From: Ardenticatenaceae bacterium
Lineage (GTDB): Bacteria; Chloroflexota; Anaerolineae; Promineifilales; Promineifilaceae
Length of the DNA: 64,000 nt
Assembly: GCA_020634455.1 (NCBI GenBank)
Contig: JACKBQ010000001.1
Coordinates: 1,984,001 to 2,048,000, forward strand
Reading direction: 5' to 3'
Of the stretch, positions 54,126 to 62,387 are shown in pieces. Made by a program: the position numbers and the translations under genes. The notes under the pieces are model-generated. The model was given only the letters and a program-made list of their open reading frames with translations, was not told where the DNA came from and did no database searches. Each line of letters opens with the position of its first letter. Position 1 is the stretch's first letter.

Positions 54126-54199
54126 TGGCGCCAAGTGGATTTGAACCACTGACCTAGGGCTTATGAGTCCCCCGCTCTGACCAACTGAGCTATGGCGCC
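54126..54199 (-). tRNA. tRNA with anticodon CAT (elongator Met or Ile2)
   Basis: 74 nt cloverleaf: acceptor GGCGCCA/TGGCGCC, D arm GCTC...GAGC, anticodon loop CTCATAA, T arm AGTGG TTCAAAT CCACT, discriminator A73; CCA is not encoded. G1-C72 pairing excludes the initiator. CTCATAA fits both elongator tRNA-Met and lysidine-modified tRNA-Ile2; I cannot separate them. The anticodon stem has a weak A-G pair beside the loop and a G-U at its outer end. Confidence 0.93.
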
Positions 54200-54244
54200 A
54201 AAAGCGAACGGCATTATAACCAACTCTGCCCGACGTGGCAAAAA

Positions 54245-55384
54245 TTAGCCCAAAATTCGGAAAGGAATTGGTGTAAAAATCAACACAAAAATCACCATTG
54301 CCGCAATGCCCAACCAGCGTCGGCGCGGATCTAGCGGCGTCACATCATCCAGCGGTTCAGCATGAACTCGGCCAAAGAAAAACAGCAGCAAAATCCAGAT
54401 ACCCCAGGTAAATGTGCTATCAATAAAGAAGGATGCGGCAGTCAAGGCAACCAGTGTTGCCATCACCGGCATGTATAGCTTTTTAGCCCGAAGGCCAATC
54501 AGCGAATAAATGATATGTCCGCCGTCTAGCTGACCAACAGGCATAAGGTTAAGTGCCGTCACCAGCAGACCAACCCAACCAGCCCAAGCAACCTGATTCA
54601 GGTAAACATCGCTGGTGGCGCTAGGTAAAAATTGGCCATGAATCACAAATTTGGCCAGATAATACAAAATCGAGTTTCCCTCAAGCAAGCCATTTGGAGA
54701 GATGGGGCCGACTTCAGACGTTGCTAATCCATAAAACAACAAGGGTAGGGCAAAAAACAGACCAGCTAGAGGGCCAGCAACGCCAATATCAAACAAGGCG
54801 CGTTTGTTTTTGATGGGTGCCTTCATGCGAATCACCGCCCCCATAGTGCCAATAGGCGAGATGATGGGCAGCGGGATAAAGTAAGGCAGCGTCACAGCCA
54901 CTTTGTGGTACCGTGCGGCAAAATAATGACCCAACTCATGGGCTCCCAAAATCAGCATGATGCTCAGGCTAAATGGCCAGCCACGCCAAATTTGGAATGC
55001 TTGTTGTTGTGTTTCGGCATTGTAAAAGGAACCAGTAAGCAAGGTTGCCAAAACGGTGGCAATGAAGAGAATAAGGTTAATGTGCCAATTGGATGCGGGT
55101 GGGTTAAAAACTTGGGGGATGGCGACGATAAGGATACGGCCGTTTTCATCCTCGCGCACCGTTGGGGTAAACCCTTCTGCTTCAAAAATGGCCCGCAGTT
55201 CATCAAAACAGGTAGCGGAATCCACTAAAAAACGGCCGCGATACCGGACAAACCCCTTGTTTGGCTCGTCCAGCGTCGTATCGCCCACCAAAAACAGATG
55301 GGCCATGCCACGACGCATCTTTTCAACTTTTTCCAGAGAAACAACCGGGGTCGGTGCTGTGTAAGGCGAGGGTTGCTGCTGCAT
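54245..55384 (-). CDS. Site-2 protease family membrane metalloprotease (M50)
   Basis: 379 residues. A soluble N-terminal domain (to about 115) with RFLVDSATCFDELRAIF, then helices with the zinc motif GAHELGHYFAAR near 165 and the third ligand in LMPVGQLDGGHI near 290. It resembles plant EGY/cyanobacterial-type S2P proteins with a substrate loop rather than RseP, as no PDZ domain is seen. Cleaves proteins within the membrane; target unknown. It is followed upstream by a 78-residue membrane gene 2 nt away, likely same operon. Confidence 0.9.
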   Translation of the reverse strand: MQQQPSPYTAPTPVVSLEKVEKMRRGMAHLFLVGDTTLDEPNKGFVRYRGRFLVDSATCFDELRAIFEAEGFTPTVREDENGRILIVAIPQVFNPPASNWHINLILFIATVLATLLTGSFYNAETQQQAFQIWRGWPFSLSIMLILGAHELGHYFAARYHKVAVTLPYFIPLPIISPIGTMGAVIRMKAPIKNKRALFDIGVAGPLAGLFFALPLLFYGLATSEVGPISPNGLLEGNSILYYLAKFVIHGQFLPSATSDVYLNQVAWAGWVGLLVTALNLMPVGQLDGGHIIYSLIGLRAKKLYMPVMATLVALTAASFFIDSTFTWGIWILLLFFFGRVHAEPLDDVTPLDPRRRWLGIAAMVIFVLIFTPIPFRILG

Positions 55385-55386
55385 AA

Positions 55387-55623
55387 TTATTCGCTGCCAC
55401 TGGTGGGCGCGTCGGCTAAATCCTCGTCGTCGTCCCCCCAGCTAATAATCCAGATGCAGGCCCCGGCCACCAAAATGGTTATGGCAATGAGCCAAAACCA
55501 TTGGCTGCCCTGCAACCCCACATCACGCGCTTCATACACCAGCAAAATTACCATGCCCAGCGCCAAAACAAACCAGGCAGATAAGTTTGGGTGATTTGTA
55601 ATCCAGTTTTTTAGACTGTCCAT
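55387..55623 (-). CDS. Small two-helix membrane protein
   Basis: 78 residues: helices at about 14-30 (SAWFVLALGMVILLVYEA) and 42-58 (WFWLIAITILVAGACIWII), acidic Asp/Glu-rich tail. It lies 2 nt upstream of the site-2 protease gene and may be its partner. Start appears to be ATG at 55621-55623. No family recognised. Confidence 0.65.
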   Translation of the reverse strand: MDSLKNWITNHPNLSAWFVLALGMVILLVYEARDVGLQGSQWFWLIAITILVAGACIWIISWGDDDEDLADAPTSGSE

Positions 55624-55625
55624 TG

Positions 55626-55672
55626 GCTATTCCTATCCACAGATTTCGCAGATTACACAGATTAAAGTTTCA
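55626..55672. repeat. CCACAGATTTCGCAGATTACACAGATT words
   Basis: One-sided CAGATT family copy upstream of the two-gene protease operon. The rest of the spacer to 55797 shows nothing I can support. Confidence 0.45.
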
Positions 55673-55797
55673 ATTGAGTAATCTAAAGTTAAAAAATTGG
55701 TATGGAGCCGATTATAAAGAAACATTGCGTAATCAGGTAATCTCCTGACGACGCAATTACAAAACGTTCATATGAAAGGTGACTGGCACCGAATTGT

Positions 55798-56727
55798 TTA
55801 CTCCTGGGCCGCCAGCCACTTTTCCAGTTCCATGCCTGCGCCCGCGCCCTGGCCAACTGAAGTGGCAATCTGGCGGAAGTGCGCGTCCTGGATTTCGCCA
55901 GCGGCGTAAACGCCGGGCACACTGGTGCGGTACCGCTCATCGGTAATGACGTACCCTTCCTCATCCATCGCCAATTTCCCTACCAGGAACTGGCTGTTGG
56001 GGTAATGGCCAATGAAGATGAAGACGCCGTCGGTTTTTAGCGGCGTTGTTTCGCCCGTTTTGACGTTACGGGTTTGCACGCCCTGCACCACGCCATTGCC
56101 CTTAATCTCTTCGATGACGGTATCCCAGACGAAAGAGATTTTTTCGTTGGCGAAGGCGCGTTTTTGCAGTGAAGCGCCAGCGCGCAGCTCCCCCCGGCGG
56201 TGAATAACCTCCACTTTGTTGGCAAATTTGGTCAGGAAGATGCCTTCTTCCATGGCGCTGTCGCCGCCGCCAATGACCACCACATCTTTGCCGCGGAAGA
56301 AGAAGCCGTCGCAGGTGCCGCAGTAGCTCACGCCCCGGCCAATGAACTCTTCCTCGCCAGGTACACCTAAGTGGCGCGGCGAGGCCCCGGCGGTGACCAC
56401 AACGCCGTCAGCTTCGTACTCATTGCCGTAGGTTTTGATGTAAAAGGGTCTTTTGCTGAAATCCACTTCGACAACTTCGTCGTAATCGAAGCGAGCGCCG
56501 AAATGTTCGGCCTGTTTTTGCATCACTTCTACCAGCTCTGGACCGGTTGGGGTTTGTTCTTCTGACCAGAAACCGGGATAGTTTTCTACTTCATGGGTGA
56601 TGGCAATCTGCCCGCCAATTTGGGTGCCAGCAATGACGAGTGGGTTTAATTGGGCACGGGCGATGTACATGGCGGCTGTTAACCCCGCAGGGCCAGAGCC
56701 GATAATGATGACACGTTCTTTTTGCAT
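55798..56727 (-). CDS. trxB: Thioredoxin reductase
   Basis: 309 residues, NADPH-dependent flavoenzyme. FAD motif GSGPAGLTAAMYIARA near residue 9, redox pair in CGTCDGFF near 136 (CGTC rather than the usual CATC), NADPH motif VVIGGGDSAMEEG near 153 and the C-terminal YAAGEIQD. Full length. GAAGG precedes the ATG. It could reduce thioredoxins including the UxxC protein at 36354 only if a cytosolic link exists; that is not shown. Confidence 0.95.
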   Translation of the reverse strand: MQKERVIIIGSGPAGLTAAMYIARAQLNPLVIAGTQIGGQIAITHEVENYPGFWSEEQTPTGPELVEVMQKQAEHFGARFDYDEVVEVDFSKRPFYIKTYGNEYEADGVVVTAGASPRHLGVPGEEEFIGRGVSYCGTCDGFFFRGKDVVVIGGGDSAMEEGIFLTKFANKVEVIHRRGELRAGASLQKRAFANEKISFVWDTVIEEIKGNGVVQGVQTRNVKTGETTPLKTDGVFIFIGHYPNSQFLVGKLAMDEEGYVITDERYRTSVPGVYAAGEIQDAHFRQIATSVGQGAGAGMELEKWLAAQE

Positions 56728-56923
56728 TTGAAGCCTTCTCTCTTTTCAGCCAGTTAACGGCCGTTTCTTACTGTTTAGGTAGCCAAATAATTGGTCTAGA
56801 GTCTTGAAATTTAGTCAGCAGATTTTTTGCTGCATGCGTAAATTGTAGTTACCCACGATCCACAGACGGGGCTTTGGGCGCTTTTCTTACGTCGTTCTTT
56901 TTGATGCAGTGGGGCTTGTTTGG

Positions 56924-58165
56924 TTACGTGTTTTCTTGAATCGGCAAGCAGATCGTGAAGGTTGTGCCCTGGCCCACCGTGCTGGCAACTTCGATACGGC
57001 CGTTGTGCTCTTCCACAATTTTTTGGGCAACCGAAAGGCCCAGCCCGCTGCCTTCGGCGCTCTCGCTGCCGGGGATGCGGTAGAAGCGTTCAAACAGATG
57101 CGCCATATCTTCCGGGGTGATGCCAGGCCCGGTGTCGGCGATAGCAATGAAAACCTCGTTTTCTCGCTGCTGGGCACTGATGGTGATACGGCCGTTTTCC
57201 ACATTGTACTTGGTGGCGTTGCTTACCAAATTCAGCAGCACCTGTTTTAAGCGATCGGCGTCACCGATAACGGCCGTTGCGCTTTCCGTGGTAGGCAAAT
57301 TGGCGTCTAGCTGTAACACAATTTCAATGCCCCGTGCTGCGGCCTGCGCCTGCGAAATACTCACCACTTCCTCAACAATTTGCTGCAAGGCCACCGCCTC
57401 ACGCGCCAATCGCATCCGACCAGACTCCAATCGGGCAAAATCCAGAAAATCCTTGGTCATTTTGGAGAGCCGATTGGACTCTTTCTTGATCATGCCCACC
57501 AGATCGCCGCGCTTTTCCTCTGGGATGCCTGTCCGAGTGAGCAGTTCGCTGGCAGCAGAGATGGCCATGAGGGGTGTTTTCAATTCGTGCATAATTTCGG
57601 CAATCAGGTCAGACTGGCTGAATAAATGGGCATTCATAATGGCCACGGCCGATTGCGAAGCGAGCGCTTCCATCAGGGCCACATCTTGCCCGGTGTATGC
57701 GTTGTCATCTTCCTTGTTAATCACTTCTAGCGCCCCAATAACACCCTGGCCGGTAATGAGCGGAACAGCCAGCATGGAGCGGGTCACAAATTCCAGGTTT
57801 TCATCCACATTGGCATAAAATCGTTCATCAGTCTGCACGTCGTCCAGGATCAGGGAACGGCCGTGTCGCACCACCCAGCCCGCAATACTGCTATCCAACG
57901 GCACCACAATGTCTTGCAAAACCGCGCCGCGGGTGGAGGCGGCAAAATGAAGCTGCCCGGTAGAGCGGTCTACCAGCAAAATGGAAGCCGTTTCGGTATG
58001 TGTGAGTTCCGTCGCCACATCCATCACCAACGAGAGCAGCTCGTCCAGGCGCAAGGTAGAGCTAAGGCGCTGGCTTATTTGCAGCAGTCGGGCCAAATGC
58101 TCCGGCGAAATAGCGCTGCTGGAATTAGCGACAATTTTCATTGGTTCCGTCATCGTGATGCTCAC
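56924..58165 (-). CDS. GAF-domain sensor histidine kinase
   Basis: 413 residues, soluble. GAF domain (about 35-180), HisKA with IMHELKTPLMA (His near 195) and HATPase with NLVSNATKY, DTGPGI and GSGLGLSVAQKI. GTG at 58165 overlaps the Sir2 stop (GTGA); ATG at 58153 is the alternative. Follows Sir2 and a CpaE-like response regulator on the same strand with overlapping ends, so the three are probably cotranscribed and the CpaE-like REC domain is a candidate partner. Confidence 0.92.
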   Translation of the reverse strand: MSITMTEPMKIVANSSSAISPEHLARLLQISQRLSSTLRLDELLSLVMDVATELTHTETASILLVDRSTGQLHFAASTRGAVLQDIVVPLDSSIAGWVVRHGRSLILDDVQTDERFYANVDENLEFVTRSMLAVPLITGQGVIGALEVINKEDDNAYTGQDVALMEALASQSAVAIMNAHLFSQSDLIAEIMHELKTPLMAISAASELLTRTGIPEEKRGDLVGMIKKESNRLSKMTKDFLDFARLESGRMRLAREAVALQQIVEEVVSISQAQAAARGIEIVLQLDANLPTTESATAVIGDADRLKQVLLNLVSNATKYNVENGRITISAQQRENEVFIAIADTGPGITPEDMAHLFERFYRIPGSESAEGSGLGLSVAQKIVEEHNGRIEVASTVGQGTTFTICLPIQENT

Positions 58166-58926
58166 TTATTCATAAACGGGGCTGCAAGCTGCGGCAAAAG
58201 TTCTGCAACATCTTCCCGAAACACCAGATCGGCTGCCCGATCCATGTGTGTTGGTTGTAAATTAACAATGATTAGCCGTGCGCCAGCCTGTTTTGCCAGC
58301 AGGGGCAAGTCGCCAGCAGGGGCTACTTCCAAAGATGAACCAGCTACCAACATGAGGTCACACTGCCGAGCAACTTGCTGGGCCAGGTGCATGGTAAGTG
58401 CGGGCAGCAGTTCGCCAAATAATATCACGTTTGGCTTGAGGAGGTGACCACAGCTTTGGCAGCGGGGAATTTGAGTGGTTTTGACCAGCGCTTGCAGCAG
58501 GGGCCAGCCATCTACCTGGGTATGGCACCCCTGGCAGGTGGCCTTTTGTAAGCTACCGTGTACTTCGTAAACGGTACGGCTACCAGCGCGTGTGTGTAGC
58601 AAATCAATATTTTGGGTGATGGTGGCTTTTAGACGGCCGTTTGCCTCTAAACTGGCCAGAGCAATGTGAGCCGGGTTGGGTTGGGCGTTGAGGATGGTGC
58701 TGGCTAACGGCCGTATCCAGTTGAAAAAAGCGTCAGGATCGTGCCGAAAAGCGTAAATAGAAGCCACTTCCATCGGGTCTACCTGATCCCAAACGCCAGA
58801 TTCTGGGCTGCGGAAATCAGGAATGCCGGAAGGCGTGCTCACACCTGCCCCCGTAAGCGCCACCACGGTTTTTGCCTGACGTAACAGTTCAACAGCACGG
58901 GCCACAGTTGGGAACGGCATCATCAC
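58162..58926 (-). CDS. cobB: Sir2-family NAD-dependent protein deacylase
   Basis: 254 residues. NAD site LTGAGVSTPSGIPDFRSP near residue 24, QNIDLLH near 105, catalytic His in YEVHGS near 124, zinc Cys pairs CQGC and CQSC near 131 and 155. Removes acyl groups from lysines. Lies between the CpaE-like gene (2 nt away) and the kinase gene (4-bp overlap). Confidence 0.93.
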   Translation of the reverse strand: MMMPFPTVARAVELLRQAKTVVALTGAGVSTPSGIPDFRSPESGVWDQVDPMEVASIYAFRHDPDAFFNWIRPLASTILNAQPNPAHIALASLEANGRLKATITQNIDLLHTRAGSRTVYEVHGSLQKATCQGCHTQVDGWPLLQALVKTTQIPRCQSCGHLLKPNVILFGELLPALTMHLAQQVARQCDLMLVAGSSLEVAPAGDLPLLAKQAGARLIIVNLQPTHMDRAADLVFREDVAELLPQLAAPFMNK

Positions 58927-58928
58927 AT

Positions 58929-60146
58929 TTACGCTTTTACCAATTGCTGGGCAATTTGCCGAATAAGAATGGCGGCCTTAGCATGAGGGTTCAACTGCAC
59001 CAAGGGGATGCTTTTGTTAACGGCCTGGTTCATTTCCGCTGGAGAGAGTGGTAAGACGGCCATGAGTGGATGATTCAGGAAGCGCTCAAGAGATTCATGG
59101 GGAATGTTCATCTGGGCGCTAAAATCAAAAATAACGGCGCGAACCTGCGCTTTCTCCGGCACAATCTGGTGCAAATGCTCCAGCAGATGACGGGCATTGG
59201 CCAACGCGACACGCTCTGGCCGCAGGCAAACAATAATTTGGTTGGCCTGCGCCAAAACCGATTCAACAACAGGTGTTAATTGATGCCCACAATCCACAAT
59301 GAGGTGCTGCCCAAGCTGAAGAAGCGGCCGTAGCAAGTTGGCGGTTTGTTCTGGCCGCAAAGGGAGCGTCTCTTGCGCCAATGGTGTGTGAATCAGCAGC
59401 AAATCGAAGTTGTCAGCATAGTGGCTTATTTCTTGCTTTACCTTGGAAGACCAGCGGCTTTCCGGTTGGCTGAGGATTTGGTTGAGGCCGTGCTCATGTT
59501 TTTGGCTCAAATACAAGGCTACATGCCCTTGAATGAGATCAAAATCTATCAGGGTTGTGCTGTGTCCGCTGCTGGCCAGGCTGCTGGCCAGGTTAATGGC
59601 CAGGGTGGTGGCTCCCGCTCCGCCACGCGCTCCTAAAATGGCCGTAACGCCCCCCGCATTAGAGAATGAAATGGTATTGGTCAAGTTAACGCCAGTGTCA
59701 CGACCGCGCTTCTTTTTCTCTGGCAACGGCTTGTGCAGGCGCGTATCGGCAGATGCTTTTGGTACGCGGTCTTCCAGCATCATTCTGACACGCTCTAGCA
59801 ATTCAGCGGGTTCTGTGGGTTTGGTCAGATAATCATCGGCCCCGGCATCAAACCCGGCCAGCTTTTGTTCTGCTTCGTCAACGGCCGTAAACATGATGAT
59901 GGGCATATCGCCAAGTTTAGGCATAGCACGCAGGCGGCGGCAAACTTCCCAACCGTCCATTTCAGGCATCATCCCATCCACCAGCACCATGTCCGGATTT
60001 TCTGATTCAGCCAAGGACAGGCCGCGAAAACCAGAACGTGCGCCCAACACATTGTATCCGTGCTGCTGCAACACGCGCTGAATAATGCTCAGGGTTTCTG
60101 GATGATCGTCAATAACTAATATTTTGAAGGCTATCGGTGATGTCAT
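58929..60146 (-). CDS. CpaE-like response regulator with MinD/ParA ATPase-like domain
   Basis: 405 residues. An intact receiver (LVIDDHPE, phospho-Asp in LVDGMMPEMDG, TAVDE, LTKPTEP) precedes a linker and a MinD/ParA-like domain. Its P-loop reads GARGGAGATT: the signature Lys and the Walker Lys are both absent, as in many CpaE/TadZ proteins, so ATP hydrolysis is doubtful. The deviant Walker B region has TTLIDFDLIQG. CpaE localises Tad pili; no tad genes lie here. ATG at 60146 preferred to one six codons earlier. Confidence 0.86.
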   Translation of the reverse strand: MTSPIAFKILVIDDHPETLSIIQRVLQQHGYNVLGARSGFRGLSLAESENPDMVLVDGMMPEMDGWEVCRRLRAMPKLGDMPIIMFTAVDEAEQKLAGFDAGADDYLTKPTEPAELLERVRMMLEDRVPKASADTRLHKPLPEKKKRGRDTGVNLTNTISFSNAGGVTAILGARGGAGATTLAINLASSLASSGHSTTLIDFDLIQGHVALYLSQKHEHGLNQILSQPESRWSSKVKQEISHYADNFDLLLIHTPLAQETLPLRPEQTANLLRPLLQLGQHLIVDCGHQLTPVVESVLAQANQIIVCLRPERVALANARHLLEHLHQIVPEKAQVRAVIFDFSAQMNIPHESLERFLNHPLMAVLPLSPAEMNQAVNKSIPLVQLNPHAKAAILIRQIAQQLVKA

Positions 60147-60220
60147 TGATTTGTCCCGATACAAACTGCCTGTGTACCCTAGTCAACGGAAAATAATTGA
60201 ATTCCTGCTTAAACGGCCGC

Positions 60221-61009
60221 TTAAACCGGCGGCCAGGGATAATGCCTGCCTGACCCCGGTGAGATAAACGTTTCTTGGTCGAGCACACGACGAATGCGCT
60301 TTTGCAGAGCCTCTACTTCGGTTTGCGCCAAAAGCTGCAAAAGTTCTGTTCGTAAACCTGCCTGGTTGCTGGCAAGTTTATTGCTCAAATGCTCCAGATC
60401 GGCCAACAATGCCTGGGGGATCGGCTCTCCAGCAAATTCCCAGATGACCGTTCTGAGTTTATACTCAGTATGAAAACAGATGCCATGGTCAATGAGCCAC
60501 AATTGATTCTGGTCGTCTTTGTCTTCAATTATTACATGCCCTGCCTTGCGATCGGCATTATTGATGATGGTGTCTAGTAGTACGGTCTTTTGCAAGGCTT
60601 CTTTAAAAGCAGGCTCCCCTTCAAACGTAAAATAGTGCTCTTCAGGGTTATGTGTAACAAAGAGTTGCACAGAGCCAATGCCATGTTCGCCCTCACGCAG
60701 AACGGTGGGCGGAATGAGGTTCCAGCCACTGGCCTGACTCACAAGAAAGGCGGCTCGTTCACGCTGGCACAAGGTTCCCTGAGTAAAGTCCCATAACGGC
60801 CGTTCGCCACGGCGGGGTTTGTACACAGCACGGACTTGGTTCACACTGTTTTGGGGCAGATGAGGCAAGGCTTGCCAAACGGCCGTGTTTGGGCAAATGT
60901 CAACCAAGAACGAGTAGTTAGAACTCCAAGGCAGCACCCCTTTAACAGCCATTGTGCCTAACTGTAACAACTGAAGCCATTCCGTTGTGCTGAGCGTGCG
61001 ATTTGCCAT
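60221..61009 (-). CDS. SCO1664 family protein (PI3/4-kinase-like fold)
   Basis: 262 residues. VRAVYKPRRGERPLWDF near 75, then CQRERAAFLVSQASGWNLIP, IINNADRKAGHVI near 185 and WLIDHGICFH near 205 are the SCO1664 pattern; NADRK-H and DHG look like the catalytic and metal loops of phosphatidylinositol/HipA-like kinases. Function unknown. In Actinobacteria this family occurs with DUF3090 and MSMEG_4193 proteins; here all three are together. GTG at 61060 is an alternative start. Confidence 0.85.
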   Translation of the reverse strand: MANRTLSTTEWLQLLQLGTMAVKGVLPWSSNYSFLVDICPNTAVWQALPHLPQNSVNQVRAVYKPRRGERPLWDFTQGTLCQRERAAFLVSQASGWNLIPPTVLREGEHGIGSVQLFVTHNPEEHYFTFEGEPAFKEALQKTVLLDTIINNADRKAGHVIIEDKDDQNQLWLIDHGICFHTEYKLRTVIWEFAGEPIPQALLADLEHLSNKLASNQAGLRTELLQLLAQTEVEALQKRIRRVLDQETFISPGSGRHYPWPPV

Positions 61010-61072
61010 ATCAACAGTTAAAGTGAAGCCGCTTTGAATCTGGATACATTCCAAAAACACTCTGCTACAAAA

Positions 61073-61579
61073 TCAATGTGCATGGCCATTTCGATGCGGG
61101 CAAAAATGACCCGTAGCATCAATGGGCTTGCCGCAGTTGCCGCAAATGGGTCGCCCTGCCTTTACCACATCGTAAACATGTTTGATGAGCGCTTGAACCT
61201 GAGCGCGGCTAATCCAGTAGCTCACGACATTAGGTTCTTCTTCTTCACCAACCAGTTCGTAGGCAACCAGCACCACCTGGTTGCTGTCTTCATTGTACCC
61301 AATACCAATGTTGCCTACGCGGAACAGAGCATCTATTGGGTCTCGCAGCCGCATATCGGTCCAAACGGGGGCCTCTTCGGCCGCTGGGTATTTCTTTTCT
61401 AGCTCTTGAATGAGAGCTTCGAAGCTTTCTGCCAGCATCCGAGCCTGCTCTTTTTCTATTGTAAGCGAAATGGTTTGCGACCCGCGGCTACCCTGTAGGT
61501 AAAAGGTACGTTGTCCTGGTTGGCCAACGGTTCCTACGGTAATTTGTGTGGCTGGGTTAAGTTCGATGTGGCTAGCCAT
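61073..61579 (-). CDS. DUF3090 family protein
   Basis: 168 residues. ITVGTVGQPGQRTFYLQG, SLTIEKEQARMLAESFEALI and the C-terminal zinc-ribbon-like RPICGNCGKPIDATGHFCPH are DUF3090 features. Unknown function, conserved neighbour of SCO1664 and MSMEG_4193 proteins. 8 nt from the upstream phosphomutase gene. Confidence 0.9.
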   Translation of the reverse strand: MASHIELNPATQITVGTVGQPGQRTFYLQGSRGSQTISLTIEKEQARMLAESFEALIQELEKKYPAAEEAPVWTDMRLRDPIDALFRVGNIGIGYNEDSNQVVLVAYELVGEEEEPNVVSYWISRAQVQALIKHVYDVVKAGRPICGNCGKPIDATGHFCPHRNGHAH

Positions 61580-61587
61580 AATATTCT

Positions 61588-62286
61588 CTAACTGTTGGAT
61601 TTGTTTGTGGAAACGGCCGTTTCCACCGTTTGCCCCTCTGCTTGTTCAGGTGTTTCTTTTTCTGCTGGTTTGGGGGGCGGTTGGAGTGGCCCGTCATCAT
61701 TGATGCGACCAACCCGTACCATGCCATTTGGCGCTAAATGCAACACACTCACCGACGCTGGTGAAATGATAATGCGCTGGAACAAATCAATATGCACACC
61801 CAGATAGTGAGCCAACACCAGCTTGATCAGGTCGGCATGAGAAACCACAACAATTATATCTTTATCGGCATGTTTTGCGGCTAACGCTTCCAGAGCATTG
61901 ACCCCACGGGTTTGTACCTGCCGAATCGTTTCTCCGCCAGGAAATTGCATTCGGCTAGGAAAAAACTGAACGGTGAACCATTCTTTCTTTTTGGCCAGTT
62001 TTTTAACCTTTTTGCCTTCCCACTTTCCATACCGTACTTCACCTACCTCTTCCAGGCTGCAAATGGGCAGATTCTGGCTGGCAGCGATGAATTCGGCCGT
62101 TTCGCGGCAACGCAACACGGGACTACTGTACAAAGTTGTAATGGGTAAGGTAGATAATCTTTCAGCGGCAGCGGCGGCTTGGATACGGCCGTTCTCGTTC
62201 AAATGAATGCCTTCAATCCAGCCTGCTAACCGATGCTTTTTTACCCAATCATTTTCACCATGTCGCACAAGAATGATCGTCGTCAT
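61588..62286 (-). CDS. MSMEG_4193-type histidine phosphatase (phosphomutase-like)
   Basis: 232 residues. Catalytic RHGEND at residue 8, SSPVLRCRETAE near 58, and the second His in VVSHADLIK near 148 form a histidine-phosphatase active site. C-terminal Pro/Glu/Gln tail is disordered. First gene of the three-gene group with DUF3090 and SCO1664. Substrate unknown. ATG at 62286. Confidence 0.9.
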   Translation of the reverse strand: MTTIILVRHGENDWVKKHRLAGWIEGIHLNENGRIQAAAAAERLSTLPITTLYSSPVLRCRETAEFIAASQNLPICSLEEVGEVRYGKWEGKKVKKLAKKKEWFTVQFFPSRMQFPGGETIRQVQTRGVNALEALAAKHADKDIIVVVSHADLIKLVLAHYLGVHIDLFQRIIISPASVSVLHLAPNGMVRVGRINDDGPLQPPPKPAEKETPEQAEGQTVETAVSTNKSNS

Positions 62287-62387
62287 ACGTGAATAATAGC
62301 ACAACTAAGAAGCTGACGAAATAGAAATTACGTTTGTTTATGTAAAAAGAAATATAGCAAGCAACTGGAAGGTTGAATCTATGTGGG

